Shown here piece by piece: positions 50,581 to 58,586 of a stretch of DNA of 64,000 nt; the first letter of the stretch is position 1; the number at the start of each line of letters is the position of its first letter. Where the stretch lies: positions 2,480,001 through 2,544,000 of the forward strand of contig NZ_CP070353.1 in assembly GCF_016919405.1 (NCBI RefSeq), read 5' to 3'. The position numbers were made by a program, and so were the translations under genes. Source of the DNA: Ensifer sp. PDNC004. Lineage in GTDB: Bacteria > Pseudomonadota > Alphaproteobacteria > Rhizobiales > Rhizobiaceae. Under the pieces are notes generated by a model, which did no database searches, was not told the origin of the DNA, and saw only the letters and a list, made by a program, of their open reading frames with translations.

Positions 50581-50625
50581 GCGATTTCCAACGGATAACC
50601 GCGTCGCACTTTTCCTGGGATTGCT
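50581..50625. repeat. single diverged copy of the interspersed intergenic repeat
   Basis: Shares GTCGCACTTTTCCTGG and the following ATTGCT with the tandem array at 3904-4050, and keeps the ATTTCC...GGATTGC pairing ends less perfectly. It lies between the convergent hemW and glutathione transferase genes, about 46 kb from the other copies. Confidence 0.7.
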
Positions 50626-50652
50626 TCTGGTAGGGTTTCGCCGGCTACAGGC

Positions 50653-51267
50653 TCAATCGAACGTTTCACCGGAGAGCGGCGTCGCCTGCATCGACGGCCG
50701 CTCTTCGAACGCATCGAACCAGCGGGTCAGCGACGGACGGTTGCGAAACGACGGAAGGTCGCGAAACGCCATCCACGAGAGCGTGGTTGCAAGCGCGATC
50801 TGGCCGATATCGACAGCCGCTTCCGGCTTTAACGTGCGCTCCAGCCAATCGTAGGTCGCCTCGATCTTCTCGGCATAACCATCGGCAAGCGCCGGATAAC
50901 GCAGATGCTCCGGCCGGCGCTCCCATTCCCAGCGCAGGCCGATGCCGGTCTGCGCCAAGACCTGTGCCACCGACTGCAGCCTTAGCGCCCGCCAACGCGG
51001 CTCACCGGCCTCCGGAATCAGGTTGCGGCCCTCATGGAGCGTGTCGAGATAAGCGCAGATCACGTCGCTGTCGAAGATCGGCTCCTGCCCCTCACGCAAC
51101 AGGATCGGAACCTTGCCGAGCGGGTTTTCGGCATAGACCTCATCGTTACGCCGTGTCGGGCTCGTTTCGTGGTGAATGACCTCGAGCCGGTCGGCAAGAC
51201 CGATCTCATGGGCAAAGACGAGCGCTTTGCGGGCGAAAGGGGAATGGGTCTGATAGTAGAGGATCAT
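50653..51267 (-). CDS. glutathione S-transferase family protein
   Basis: A 204-residue cytosolic GST. The thioredoxin-fold N-terminal domain (HSPFARKALVFAHE, NPLGKVPIL, IFDSDVICAYLD, where the cis-Pro and SD glutathione contacts are conserved) is followed by the all-helical domain. Substrate unknown. Convergent with hemW; 154 bp downstream of the first ECF sigma gene but in its own short transcription unit as far as can be seen. Confidence 0.9.
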   Translation of the reverse strand: MILYYQTHSPFARKALVFAHEIGLADRLEVIHHETSPTRRNDEVYAENPLGKVPILLREGQEPIFDSDVICAYLDTLHEGRNLIPEAGEPRWRALRLQSVAQVLAQTGIGLRWEWERRPEHLRYPALADGYAEKIEATYDWLERTLKPEAAVDIGQIALATTLSWMAFRDLPSFRNRPSLTRWFDAFEERPSMQATPLSGETFD

Positions 51268-51421
51268 GATTGCCTCGCGGGATCGTGGTGATTTCCTGGT
51301 CCCGTGAAGAAATATTGCATTCGACGCGATAAAGCTGCTCTGAATAGTCGGCTGTTCCGCAATTTTGTTTCGTCGAACGCCCTTGTGGTGGATCGTCTTT
51401 CACCAAGTCGCGGGGACGCCA

Positions 51422-52672
51422 TCACAACGGCTCAGGGGGCCCTGGCTGGTCGCAAGGCAACGCCGCGAGGCGCTTTTCCAGAAACAGGGCTTCGGCCGGG
51501 CCTGGAGCCAAGGCAATGGCGCGCCGATAGGCGTCGGCCGCCGCGCAAGACCTGCCTGTCATGGCCAGGAGCGACGCCCTGGCAGCGCACCAAGGCTGGT
51601 AGTCCGCAAGCTCGGCCGCGAGCCCTTCGACGATCTGAAGACCCCTTGCCGGGTCGCCGGCTTCGGCCAGCGCGACGGCTGCATTCAATGCAACCACGGG
51701 CGTCGGTTCGAACCGAAGGAGGCCGCCATAAAGTGCTGCGATCTGCGGCCAGTCGGGCCCCGCGTCGGCCAACCGGCAGTCGGCGATCGCCGCCTTGATC
51801 TGGAACGGCCCCGGGCTTCTGCGGGCCACCGCCTGCGCAAGAATGGCGCGGCCCTCCGATATCAGCGCCTGATCCCAAAGCCCGCGATCCTGCTCGTCGA
51901 GCGGAAGGCTTGCCCCATCGGGGCCGATCCGCGCAGCACGGCGGGCGGCGGTCAACAGGATCATCGCCAGCGCGCCCTCGATTTCCGGGTCTTCGGGGCG
52001 CAGCCGATCGATCATCCGCATCAGGAATTCGCCCTCCAGGCACAGATCCCGCGCGCCCTCCGCCCCGGCCAGATAACCAGTCGTAAAAATCAGGTAGACG
52101 GTCGTCAACACCGCGTCGAGCCGCGTCGGCCAGTGCTCGGCAGCCGGCACAAAGAAGGAAATGCCCGCGCCGGCAATCTTGGCTTTGGCACGACTGATAC
52201 GTTGGCCCATCGTCGGCTCCTGGTCGAGAAAGACACGGGCGATTTCAGGGGTGGTAAGGCCACAGACCGTGCGCAAGGTCAGGGCGACGCGCGATTTGAG
52301 TTCGAGCGCCGGGTGACAGCAGACAAAGATCAGCCGCAGGCGCTCATCGGGAATGTCTTCGGCTTCCGCTTCTTCGCGAACGATCAGCTGCGCCAGCGCC
52401 TCGGCCTTGCGGGCGTCGCGGCGCGCCCCGCGCAAGCGGTCGAGCGCCTTGCGCCGGGAAACCGTCAGCAGCCAGCCCTGCGGCGATGCCGGCACGCCGG
52501 CCCGGCCCCAATGCGACAGGGCCGATACGGCGGCGTCCTGCAGCGCGTCCTCGGCCAGTGAAAGATCGCGCAGGTTGGCCGCAAGGATGGCCAAAAGCCG
52601 CCCCCGATCCGACCGCAGCGTGCTGTCGAGCAACTTCGCCACGGCGATGGCCTTGGGGACGGTTTGTGACAT
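51422..52672 (-). CDS. ECF42-type RNA polymerase sigma factor with long C-terminal extension (module 1)
   Basis: A 416-residue extracytoplasmic-function sigma factor. Sigma-2 (SLAEDALQDAAVSALSHWG) and sigma-4 (LTTPEIARVFLDQEPTMGQR, then RISRAKAKI) occupy the first 170 residues. The remaining ~240 residues are helical, TPR-like (DUF6596-type), as in the ECF42 group. These sigma factors sit beside genes for DGPF proteins and lack a classical anti-sigma factor; the extension is thought to control activity. It starts nine bases after the DGPF gene. No good binding site of its own, so coupled translation is likely. Confidence 0.9.
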   Translation of the reverse strand: MSQTVPKAIAVAKLLDSTLRSDRGRLLAILAANLRDLSLAEDALQDAAVSALSHWGRAGVPASPQGWLLTVSRRKALDRLRGARRDARKAEALAQLIVREEAEAEDIPDERLRLIFVCCHPALELKSRVALTLRTVCGLTTPEIARVFLDQEPTMGQRISRAKAKIAGAGISFFVPAAEHWPTRLDAVLTTVYLIFTTGYLAGAEGARDLCLEGEFLMRMIDRLRPEDPEIEGALAMILLTAARRAARIGPDGASLPLDEQDRGLWDQALISEGRAILAQAVARRSPGPFQIKAAIADCRLADAGPDWPQIAALYGGLLRFEPTPVVALNAAVALAEAGDPARGLQIVEGLAAELADYQPWCAARASLLAMTGRSCAAADAYRRAIALAPGPAEALFLEKRLAALPCDQPGPPEPL

Positions 52673-52681
52673 CGGTTCAGG

Positions 52682-53041
52682 TCAGTTTGTGGGGTTGTAA
52701 TCCATGAGCGGACGGACCTCGACCGTACCGAAGTGCGCCGAGGGTATCAGCGCAGCATAGGTGAGTGCTGCATCCAGGTCCGCGACATCGATGACATAAT
52801 AGCCGCCAAGATGCTCGTGCGTTTCGGCAAACGGACCATCCATCGTCTCGACCTTGCCGGACTTTATGCGCAGGGACGTTGCGGTTTCTGTGCCCTGAAG
52901 GCCCTCGCCCGAGCGCAGGACACCATCGTCCTTCATTCGCGCGTTGGCAGCGAAGAATCCGGCCATCATCTCCTGGAATTCGGGCGTGCCATAGGCAGGC
53001 TCTTTCTGGGGGTCGTTATAGATCAGCAGCATGTATTGCAT
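52682..53041 (-). CDS. YCII-related DGPF-domain protein (module 1)
   Basis: A 119-residue cytoplasmic protein of the YCII/DGPF family. It starts MQYMLLIYNDP and has the literal DGPF motif in MDGPFAETHEHLGGYYVIDV. Members are conserved partners of ECF42 sigma factors; their biochemical role is not established. AAGG precedes the ATG at 53041. Between the MAPEG-like gene and the sigma gene on the same strand. Confidence 0.9.
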   Translation of the reverse strand: MQYMLLIYNDPQKEPAYGTPEFQEMMAGFFAANARMKDDGVLRSGEGLQGTETATSLRIKSGKVETMDGPFAETHEHLGGYYVIDVADLDAALTYAALIPSAHFGTVEVRPLMDYNPTN

Positions 53042-53070
53042 CGTTCTTGCCTTTCGATTGTGTGCGGATG

Positions 53071-53463
53071 TCAGAGGTCGACGGCGTTGACGCCAAGGCA
53101 GACCATCGCGTTGAGTGCTGCGAGAATGTTCGTGCCGTTTCCGACATAGCGCAGCGGATGCCCGGCATTGTCGGCCTTGAGCCCAAAGGGATGCGCGATG
53201 CGCCCGATCAGCAGCAGTCCGCCCGAAATGTGCAGGTAGAGCGCCGGCGCGCCCATGCCCTCGGCAAGCATCATCAGGATGATGACGAAGGCCGACCACT
53301 CCGCGCAATTGCCGTGCTGGCGAATGCGTTGAAGCAGAAGTGCGTTGCCGCCATCGCCGAACGACACGCCGTTGGCGGACCGCGAGGCGTTGACGCGGAA
53401 CCAGAGGATAAGGTAGATCGCCGCCACCGGCAGCGCATAAAGCGGTGTCACTGTAAAAGTCAT
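53071..53463 (-). CDS. MAPEG-family membrane protein (module 1)
   Basis: A 130-residue integral membrane protein with about four helices. The family signature RIRQHGNCAEW (R-x-H-x-N-x-x-E pattern) fits the YecN-like MAPEG group, relatives of microsomal glutathione transferases and prostaglandin synthases. Bacterial members may conjugate glutathione to lipophilic toxins. GGAGAG lies before the ATG. It is first in the module-1 transcription unit, directly behind the ECF-like promoter motif. Confidence 0.82.
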   Translation of the reverse strand: MTFTVTPLYALPVAAIYLILWFRVNASRSANGVSFGDGGNALLLQRIRQHGNCAEWSAFVIILMMLAEGMGAPALYLHISGGLLLIGRIAHPFGLKADNAGHPLRYVGNGTNILAALNAMVCLGVNAVDL

Positions 53464-53502
53464 GGTCTCTCCAATGAGATTGAATGGTCTCTACGTGCGA
53501 TG

Positions 53503-53529
53503 GACGTCCGCGCTTCGCGAATTTCGACA
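53503..53529 (-). promoter_or_regulatory. ECF42-like promoter upstream of module 1
   Basis: On the minus strand: TGTCGA (53529-53524), 17 bases, CGTC (53506-53503), 40 bp before the MAPEG-like ATG. This matches the TGTCGA...CG[A/T]C pattern described for ECF42 targets and the equivalent site before module 2. It suggests autoregulation. Confidence 0.6.
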
Positions 53530-53780
53530 CGGGTAAAAACTTTTCTCGAAAATTTTTGAGGATCGGTGTGCGGGACGATGCCCGAGGCGTCGGGGTGATG
53601 CAAGGCGCGCGCGAGCCCGCGTGGCCTACAATTAACGGTACCAGGCCGTTGCCACACGGAGGGTCGGAACGCCCTTTGCCATTGCCACCAACCGGACGAT
53701 GCGAAGGACGATTTTTCCCGGCGAAACCGCCTGAGAGGCCGGGCAAGGGTATGGGCGCCGCGAAGGAGAGCGGTTCGATT

Positions 53781-53819
53781 CCTCGCGGAGGCGGGCGTGA
53801 AAATCACGCATCCGCGAGG
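53781..53819 (-). terminator. double hairpin after module 2
   Basis: CCTCGCGGA / TCCGCGAGG (9 bp) encloses GCGTGA-AAA-TCACGC (6 bp). It lies about 40 bp beyond the DUF1801 stop on the minus strand. No T tract, so it may stabilise or end the module 2 transcript. Confidence 0.45.
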
Positions 53820-53859
53820 TGGCGATGATTGCAAATCTGCACGCGTCTTCCGCGGAAGC

Positions 53860-54225
53860 CTATTTCATAGGATCGCCCTTGAGGCGATTGAGTTCGATGC
53901 CTTTCGCGACCAGCCGGGCGACCTGCGCATCGTCGACGTCATCGGTGCTGCGCAGGCGGATATAGGCCATGTCACCCTTGCCGCCGCCCTTCTCCATGCG
54001 AGGATCAAGATCGAGCATGTCGGCTCCGCGCCAGAAGCCGAAGGTGACGGAGTCCTTTGTGCCCTTGAGCAGGCAGACAGCGCCGCCGGCGTCGTAGACC
54101 GGATGCCCCCATTTGACGATGTCCGTCAGCCCGCCCACCGCGAGGATGGCATCATGCAGGCGTTTCGCCACGTCGGCGGGAACGCCGGAAAGGCCGGCAA
54201 TGTAGTCCTTGACTGTCTTGGTCAT
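53860..54225 (-). CDS. DUF1801 (YdhG-like) protein (module 2)
   Basis: A 121-residue cytoplasmic protein of the YdhG/DUF1801 group: VKDYIAGLSGVPADVAKRLH, VKWGHPVYDAGG and GFWRGADM are typical. Function unknown. It lies 23 bp after the DoxX-like gene on the same strand and is probably the last gene of the module 2 unit. DUF1801 and DoxX genes recur near ECF42 sigma genes in other bacteria (from memory). Confidence 0.82.
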   Translation of the reverse strand: MTKTVKDYIAGLSGVPADVAKRLHDAILAVGGLTDIVKWGHPVYDAGGAVCLLKGTKDSVTFGFWRGADMLDLDPRMEKGGGKGDMAYIRLRSTDDVDDAQVARLVAKGIELNRLKGDPMK

Positions 54226-54248
54226 GGTCGTCTTTCTGTCGCTTGCCG

Positions 54249-54662
54249 TTAGTTCTTGAGCGGGATGAGGGCGCGCAGGCGCGGATCCCGAAGCCAGAGG
54301 CCGCCCCAGGCGATCACGCCGAGATAAAAGCCGAAAAGCAGATGGGTGAAGAGCGGGCTGCCGGCCCGCAGATGCGTCGCCATCGCGCCGCCGAGATAGC
54401 CGGTGAGCAGAATGGCGCCGAGGATCGAGGTGCGCGGGATCACATATAGCACCGTGCATAGCAATGTGAGGATGCCGAGCAGACGTGCCAGGCCCTGGTC
54501 GGCCGAGTAGCCGAGCGCAACCATGGTTTCGGTGACGACAGCAAGCGGCACGAGCTTGATGACGGCATCGAAAATCAGGAAGGCGACTAGCACGCCGCTG
54601 AGGAAGCGGCCGAGGATGATCGACTTTGCCGTTGGGGCGGGCATAACGAGGCTGGTGGTCAC
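54249..54662 (-). CDS. DoxX-like membrane protein (module 2)
   Basis: A 137-residue protein with about four membrane helices (ILGRFLSGVLVAFLIFDAVI; LARLLGILTLLCTVLYVIP; ILGAILLTGYLGGAMATHL; FTHLLFGFYLGVIAWGGLWL). Fits the DoxX-like/DUF group linked to redox stress. GTG at 54662 is preferred because AAGGAG lies seven bases upstream; ATG 54644 is an alternative. Between the sigma gene and DUF1801. Confidence 0.8.
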   Translation of the reverse strand: MTTSLVMPAPTAKSIILGRFLSGVLVAFLIFDAVIKLVPLAVVTETMVALGYSADQGLARLLGILTLLCTVLYVIPRTSILGAILLTGYLGGAMATHLRAGSPLFTHLLFGFYLGVIAWGGLWLRDPRLRALIPLKN

Positions 54663-54731
54663 TGATTTCTCTCCTTGGATTTCGTTCTCGGTCCAAGGAC
54701 GAAAGCGCATGAGGGATCCCGACAGGCACCG

Positions 54732-56003
54732 TCAGATTTTTCTTTCGGAGATCTCGATACCAGGCGTTTCATCGAGCTTGTCGAGCTGCATGCGGATGTA
54801 AGCGCATTCGGCCGCGTTGGTCGCAAGCGCAATCGCATGGTCGAAGGCCACACGCGCCTCGCGGACCTTGCCGAGCTGCTTCAGGAGATGGCCGCTCAGG
54901 CCATGGAAATAGAAATAGCCGGAGAGCTTTTCCGCCAAGGGCGCGATCATCGCCAGCGCGGCTTCCGGCCCCTGACGCTTCGAAACCGCCACTGCGCGAT
55001 TGAGCGTGATCACCGGAGAGGGCTGCAGCCGCTCGAGCGCCTGGTAGAGCAAGTCGATCTGGGCCCAGTCGGTCTCATCCGCACGCTCGGCGCGGGCATG
55101 CAGCGCCGCGATCGCCGCCTGGATCTGGTAGGCGCCCGGTTGGCGGTACTGCATCGCCCTGTCGATCAGCGCCAAGGCCTCGTCGATCAGCGGGCGGTCC
55201 CACAGGCTGCGGTCCTGGTCATCAAGCAGGATGACGGCGCCATCGGCGTCGAAGCGGGCGCGCGCCCGCGAATGCTGGATCATCATGAGCGCCGTAAGCC
55301 CCTTGATCTCCGGCTCGGCCGGGAAAAGCTGAAGCAACAGGCGTCCGAGCCGGATCGCCTCCTGGCACAGGTCGGCCGAGACGCTTTCCGGGCCGTTCAT
55401 CGCCGAATAGCCCTCGTTGAAGACGAGGTAGATCATCGTGGCGACGGCGGCAAGCCGATCTGACCGGTCGGCCGCATCCGGGGTCTCGAAGGCAAGGCCG
55501 GCGGCCGCGACACGCGACTTGGCCCGCGTGATCCGCTGTTCCATCGCCGCCTCGCTGACGAGGAAGGCGCGGGCGATCTGCTTGACCGAAAGGCCCGAGA
55601 CGATGCGCAGCGCCAGCGCGATCTGCTGCGTTGCCGGCAGTGCCGGATTGCTGCAGACGAACAGCAGGCGAAGAATGTCGTCGCGATAGTGGGAGCCGTC
55701 GAGCTGGTCGGCGAGCACGCCCTCCTGATCCTCGAGGTCGGAAAGAATTTCCTCCGGCGGCAGCGCCGTCTCGCGAGACTGGCGGCGCACCTTGTCGATG
55801 CCGCTGTTGCGGCCGACGAAGATCAGCCAGGCGGCGGGGTCGCGCGGCGGGCCGCTCTTCGGCCAGGTCTTCAAAGCCCGGATACAGGCCTCCTGAAACG
55901 CTTCTTCGGCAGTGTCGAGGTTGCGGAAATAGCGCAACAGCGCGCCCACGGCCTGCGGCCGGGCCGAAACGAGAGCGAGGTCTATCCAGGCTGTGTCTGT
56001 CAT
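54732..56003 (-). CDS. ECF42-type RNA polymerase sigma factor with long C-terminal extension (module 2)
   Basis: A 423-residue ECF sigma factor with the same architecture as the one at 51422-52672: sigma-2 (NLDTAEEAFQEACIRALKTW), sigma-4 (LSVKQIARAFLVSEAAMEQR) and a ~240-residue helical extension (FNEGYSAMNG, ALIDRAMQYRQPGAYQIQAA, NRAVAVSKRQGPEAAL). The two differ through most of their length, so they are diverged paralogues rather than a recent duplication. ATG overlaps the DGPF-gene stop (ATGA). Confidence 0.9.
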   Translation of the reverse strand: MTDTAWIDLALVSARPQAVGALLRYFRNLDTAEEAFQEACIRALKTWPKSGPPRDPAAWLIFVGRNSGIDKVRRQSRETALPPEEILSDLEDQEGVLADQLDGSHYRDDILRLLFVCSNPALPATQQIALALRIVSGLSVKQIARAFLVSEAAMEQRITRAKSRVAAAGLAFETPDAADRSDRLAAVATMIYLVFNEGYSAMNGPESVSADLCQEAIRLGRLLLQLFPAEPEIKGLTALMMIQHSRARARFDADGAVILLDDQDRSLWDRPLIDEALALIDRAMQYRQPGAYQIQAAIAALHARAERADETDWAQIDLLYQALERLQPSPVITLNRAVAVSKRQGPEAALAMIAPLAEKLSGYFYFHGLSGHLLKQLGKVREARVAFDHAIALATNAAECAYIRMQLDKLDETPGIEISERKI

Positions 56004-56374
56004 GAATCAAGCTCACTGGGTTTGTAGATGGCAAGGGGACGGATTTCATAGGAGCCAGCGGCCGGATTGGCAGAACTCAGATCACGGGCGAACTCGAGCG
56101 CATCATCGAGAGACGCACAGTCGATGACATAGAAACCGAGCAGTTGCTCTTTCGTTTCGGCAAACGGGCCATCGATTACGATCGTCTCGCTGTGACTGTG
56201 CCGGAGCGTCGTCGCCGCCGTCGTCGGCATCAAGCGCGCCACCGGCCCAAGCCGGCCTGCCTCCGCATATTTGCTCTGTACGGCCAACAGATCATGCATG
56301 ACTTTTTCGTCCTGCTCCTTGGTCCAGGCGTTCGTGACATCTTCTTGATTGTAGCAAAACACGGCGTAAAGCAT
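56000..56374 (-). CDS. YCII-related DGPF-domain protein (module 2)
   Basis: A 124-residue protein: MLYAVFCYNQEDVTNAW at the start and the DGPF motif in IDGPFAETKEQLLGFYVID. ATG 56374 is supported by AGGAGCTGGAG upstream, whereas the frame runs on to 56515 through the promoter and terminator. It overlaps the sigma gene by four bases, suggesting the two are produced together. Confidence 0.9.
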   Translation of the reverse strand: MLYAVFCYNQEDVTNAWTKEQDEKVMHDLLAVQSKYAEAGRLGPVARLMPTTAATTLRHSHSETIVIDGPFAETKEQLLGFYVIDCASLDDALEFARDLSSANPAAGSYEIRPLAIYKPSELDS

Positions 56375-56398
56375 CGGAACTCCAGCTCCTGAAACAAA

Positions 56399-56425
56399 GA
56401 CGGTGGCGGCAAGCAATAGCCGACA
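56399..56425 (-). promoter_or_regulatory. ECF42-like promoter upstream of module 2
   Basis: On the minus strand: TGTCGG (56425-56420), 17 bases, CGTC (56402-56399), 25 bp before the DGPF ATG. Same spacing and near-identical hexamer as the module 1 site. Confidence 0.6.
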
Positions 56426-56443
56426 ACCCGGATGAAAAAAACA

Positions 56444-56472
56444 GGGCCGGTGGTGCTTTCGCCCACCGGCCC
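56444..56472 (-). terminator. terminator of the EamA transporter gene
   Basis: A perfect 10-bp stem (GGGCCGGTGG / CCACCGGCCC) with a 9-base loop. On the minus strand it runs into TGTTTTTTT. It insulates the module 2 promoter from upstream transcription. Confidence 0.88.
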
Positions 56473-56496
56473 GCAATGCGTGCAAATCAGAAATGC

Positions 56497-57456
56497 TCAA
56501 GCGTTGTCGCGGCACTCTAACTTGGTGTCGATGGCCGGTCGGGAAAAGAGGCGCAGAAGCCGCCCGTCGATCGCCGCCAGACCGGCCGCGATCAAGGTCA
56601 TACCCAGGAAGTGCTTGGGTTCCAGCGTTTCGCCGAGGAAAAGGGCGCCAAGCAGGATGGCGCTGACCGGGATCAGGAAGGTCACCAGCATCAGGTTTGT
56701 GACACCGGCCGTTTCAAGGATGCGGAAGAACAGGACGTAAGCGAGCGCCGTGGAAATCAGCGCGATGCCCACGATCGCCGCCCAGACGTCGAAGCCGGGC
56801 ATGGGAAGCGTCCAGGGATGATCGATCAGCAGCGACAGCGGGACCAGCATGATGCTTGCGGCCGAGACCTGACCGGTCGCCGTCACGATCGGCACCACGC
56901 CCATGCGCTTGAAGCGGCGGGCAAAGACACCGGCGAGCGCATAGGAGAGCGCTGCGCCGAGCACGGCGACCTGGGCAAGCAGGTTCGAACCGAGCCCACC
57001 GAGCGCCGCCGGGCCAATCATCATCGCAACCCCGAGGAAGCCGACGACGACGCCTGCAAACCGGTTGGCTGTCAGCTTCTCGTCATCGGTCAGGAGATGC
57101 GCGACGATCACGCCGAACAGCGGCGTGGTGGCGTTGAGGATCGAGGCAAGGCCGCTTGCGATATGCGTCTGCCCCCAGACGATCAGCGAGAAGGGGATGA
57201 GATTGTTGAGCAACCCCATCCCGAAGAAGGCCAGCCAAACGCGCGGGTCGCGCGGCATCGACAGTCCCATCAGTCGAACGAAGGCGAGCAGCGCGAGCGC
57301 CGCGAGACTGACGCGCAGCGCCACGATCGTGACCGGCGGCAACGCCTTGACGGCGACGCCGATGAAGAAGAACGACCCACCCCACAAAATGGAGAGCAGG
57401 ATCAACATGCCCCATTCCCGGGCACCCATGACCTTGGCCTGCGTTGCTTGTGTCAT
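56497..57456 (-). CDS. EamA/DMT-family transporter
   Basis: A 319-residue inner-membrane protein with ten predicted helices in two EamA repeats (WGGSFFFIGVAVKALPP... and ALSYALAGVFARRF...). Members export amino acids or other metabolites; substrate unknown. It is divergent from a LysR regulator gene with a 134-bp gap, which suggests control by that regulator. Confidence 0.9.
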   Translation of the reverse strand: MTQATQAKVMGAREWGMLILLSILWGGSFFFIGVAVKALPPVTIVALRVSLAALALLAFVRLMGLSMPRDPRVWLAFFGMGLLNNLIPFSLIVWGQTHIASGLASILNATTPLFGVIVAHLLTDDEKLTANRFAGVVVGFLGVAMMIGPAALGGLGSNLLAQVAVLGAALSYALAGVFARRFKRMGVVPIVTATGQVSAASIMLVPLSLLIDHPWTLPMPGFDVWAAIVGIALISTALAYVLFFRILETAGVTNLMLVTFLIPVSAILLGALFLGETLEPKHFLGMTLIAAGLAAIDGRLLRLFSRPAIDTKLECRDNA

Positions 57457-57459
57457 TGC

Positions 57460-57590
57460 CTAAACCCTCGTTTGTTTGTCAGGCTAAACCGTGATGGCAT
57501 CGACCATCTTGACTTTGTGCCATTATTCTCAGGATATTGAGCTTCGAACAAACGATCATTTCTCGCCGCATGATTGAGTTTGGCTAAACC
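57460..57590. promoter_or_regulatory. repeated CTAAACC motifs between eamA-type and lysR genes
   Basis: CTAAACC occurs three times (57460, 57484, 57584), the last two as GGCTAAACC exactly 100 bp apart. The last lies directly against the lysR ATG, where GTTT-GGCT-AAAC also forms a short inverted repeat. Possible LysR binding sites. Confidence 0.35.
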
Positions 57591-58535
57591 ATGGCTACAT
57601 CCCTTCCGTCCCTCGCCTCGCTGCGCGCCTTTGAGGCGACGGCGCGCCATTCGAGCGTGACGAAGGCCGCACAGGAACTCAACGTGACGCCTGGCGCGGT
57701 CAGCCTGCAGGTGCGCGAACTAGAGCAGACGCTTGGCGTGACGCTGTTTGAGCGCCGGCCGAGACAGTTGGTGCTGACGGAGGACGGCAGCACCTATTTC
57801 GCGACGCTCAGGCGCGCGTTCCGGATGATGCGCGAAGCGACCGAGGAACTGACGGCGCGCAAGCGCGCGCCGGTGCTGACGGTGAGCTGCACGCCCACTT
57901 TTGCCGCCCAATGGCTGGTCCCGCGCATCGGCGCCTTCGAGTTGCAGGTGCCCGGCATCGACGTGCGCATCAGCACCACCAATCGGCTGACCGACTTCAA
58001 CAGCGATGGGGTCGACATCGCCATCCGTCATGGGCTTGGCCGCTATGACGGTCTTGTGAGCGAACGATTGATCGATGACGACCCGGTGCCGGTCCTTCAC
58101 CCGGCACTACGCGCCAGGAACCCACTCGACACGCCGGGCGACCTTGCCGCGCATGTGCTCCTGCACGACGTGCACCGTCAGGATTGGAGGCTGTGGCTGG
58201 ATGCGGCGGGCGCCGACGGGGTGGACGCAGGACGAGGGCCAGTCTTCGTCAACAGCAACGGCGCCATCGAGGCGGCCAAGGCCGGCGACGGCGTTGCACT
58301 GGTGCGCCTGTCGCTGGTCACGCGCGAGCTTGCGGAGGGTGTGCTGGAAGCCCCCTTCCCTGAGGGCGTGATGACCGGGCTTGCCTACCATCTCGTCTAC
58401 CCGCCGGCCGCGCTCGACCGCCCGCCGGTCACGGCCTTTCGCGCCTGGATCATCGAACAGGCACGAGCCGAGCAGGGTGTGAGGAAAGCGGCGACCAAGC
58501 GTCCGCCGCGGCCGGCACTGAAAGCGGTCCGATAA
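57591..58535 (+). CDS. LysR-family transcriptional regulator, GcvA-like
   Basis: A 314-residue regulator: N-terminal winged helix (LPSLASLRAFEATARHSSVT, then AAQELNVTPGAVSLQVRELE) and a substrate-binding domain (PTFAAQWLVPRIGAFELQVP), the pattern of the GcvA/AmpR-like subgroup. Divergent from the DMT exporter, its likely target. No clear ribosome binding site; the repeated CTAAACC motif lies where it should be. Confidence 0.9.
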   Translation: MATSLPSLASLRAFEATARHSSVTKAAQELNVTPGAVSLQVRELEQTLGVTLFERRPRQLVLTEDGSTYFATLRRAFRMMREATEELTARKRAPVLTVSCTPTFAAQWLVPRIGAFELQVPGIDVRISTTNRLTDFNSDGVDIAIRHGLGRYDGLVSERLIDDDPVPVLHPALRARNPLDTPGDLAAHVLLHDVHRQDWRLWLDAAGADGVDAGRGPVFVNSNGAIEAAKAGDGVALVRLSLVTRELAEGVLEAPFPEGVMTGLAYHLVYPPAALDRPPVTAFRAWIIEQARAEQGVRKAATKRPPRPALKAVR

Positions 58536-58543
58536 AACAAAAG

Positions 58544-58563
58544 AGCCCGGGCGAACCCGGGCT
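58544..58563. terminator. bidirectional terminator between lysR and dnaA
   Basis: AGCCCGGG-CGAA-CCCGGGCT followed by TTTTTTT on the plus strand and by CTTTTGTTTT on the minus strand. Confidence 0.9.
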
Positions 58564-58586
58564 TTTTTTGCGGCAATGCGCCTCGG

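Larger units (their letters stand above)
53464..53859. other. intergenic region between ECF modules
   Basis: 396 bp without a supportable gene. It holds an ECF42-like promoter motif (53503-53529) for module 1 and a long double hairpin (53781-53819) that may end module 2. The rest shows no clear feature; short plus-strand open frames here lack family resemblance. Confidence 0.6.

Noticed and set aside
53769..53785. tRNA T-loop-like GGTTCGATTCC
   Set aside because: The flanking bases do not form a T stem and no acceptor, D or anticodon arms are present.
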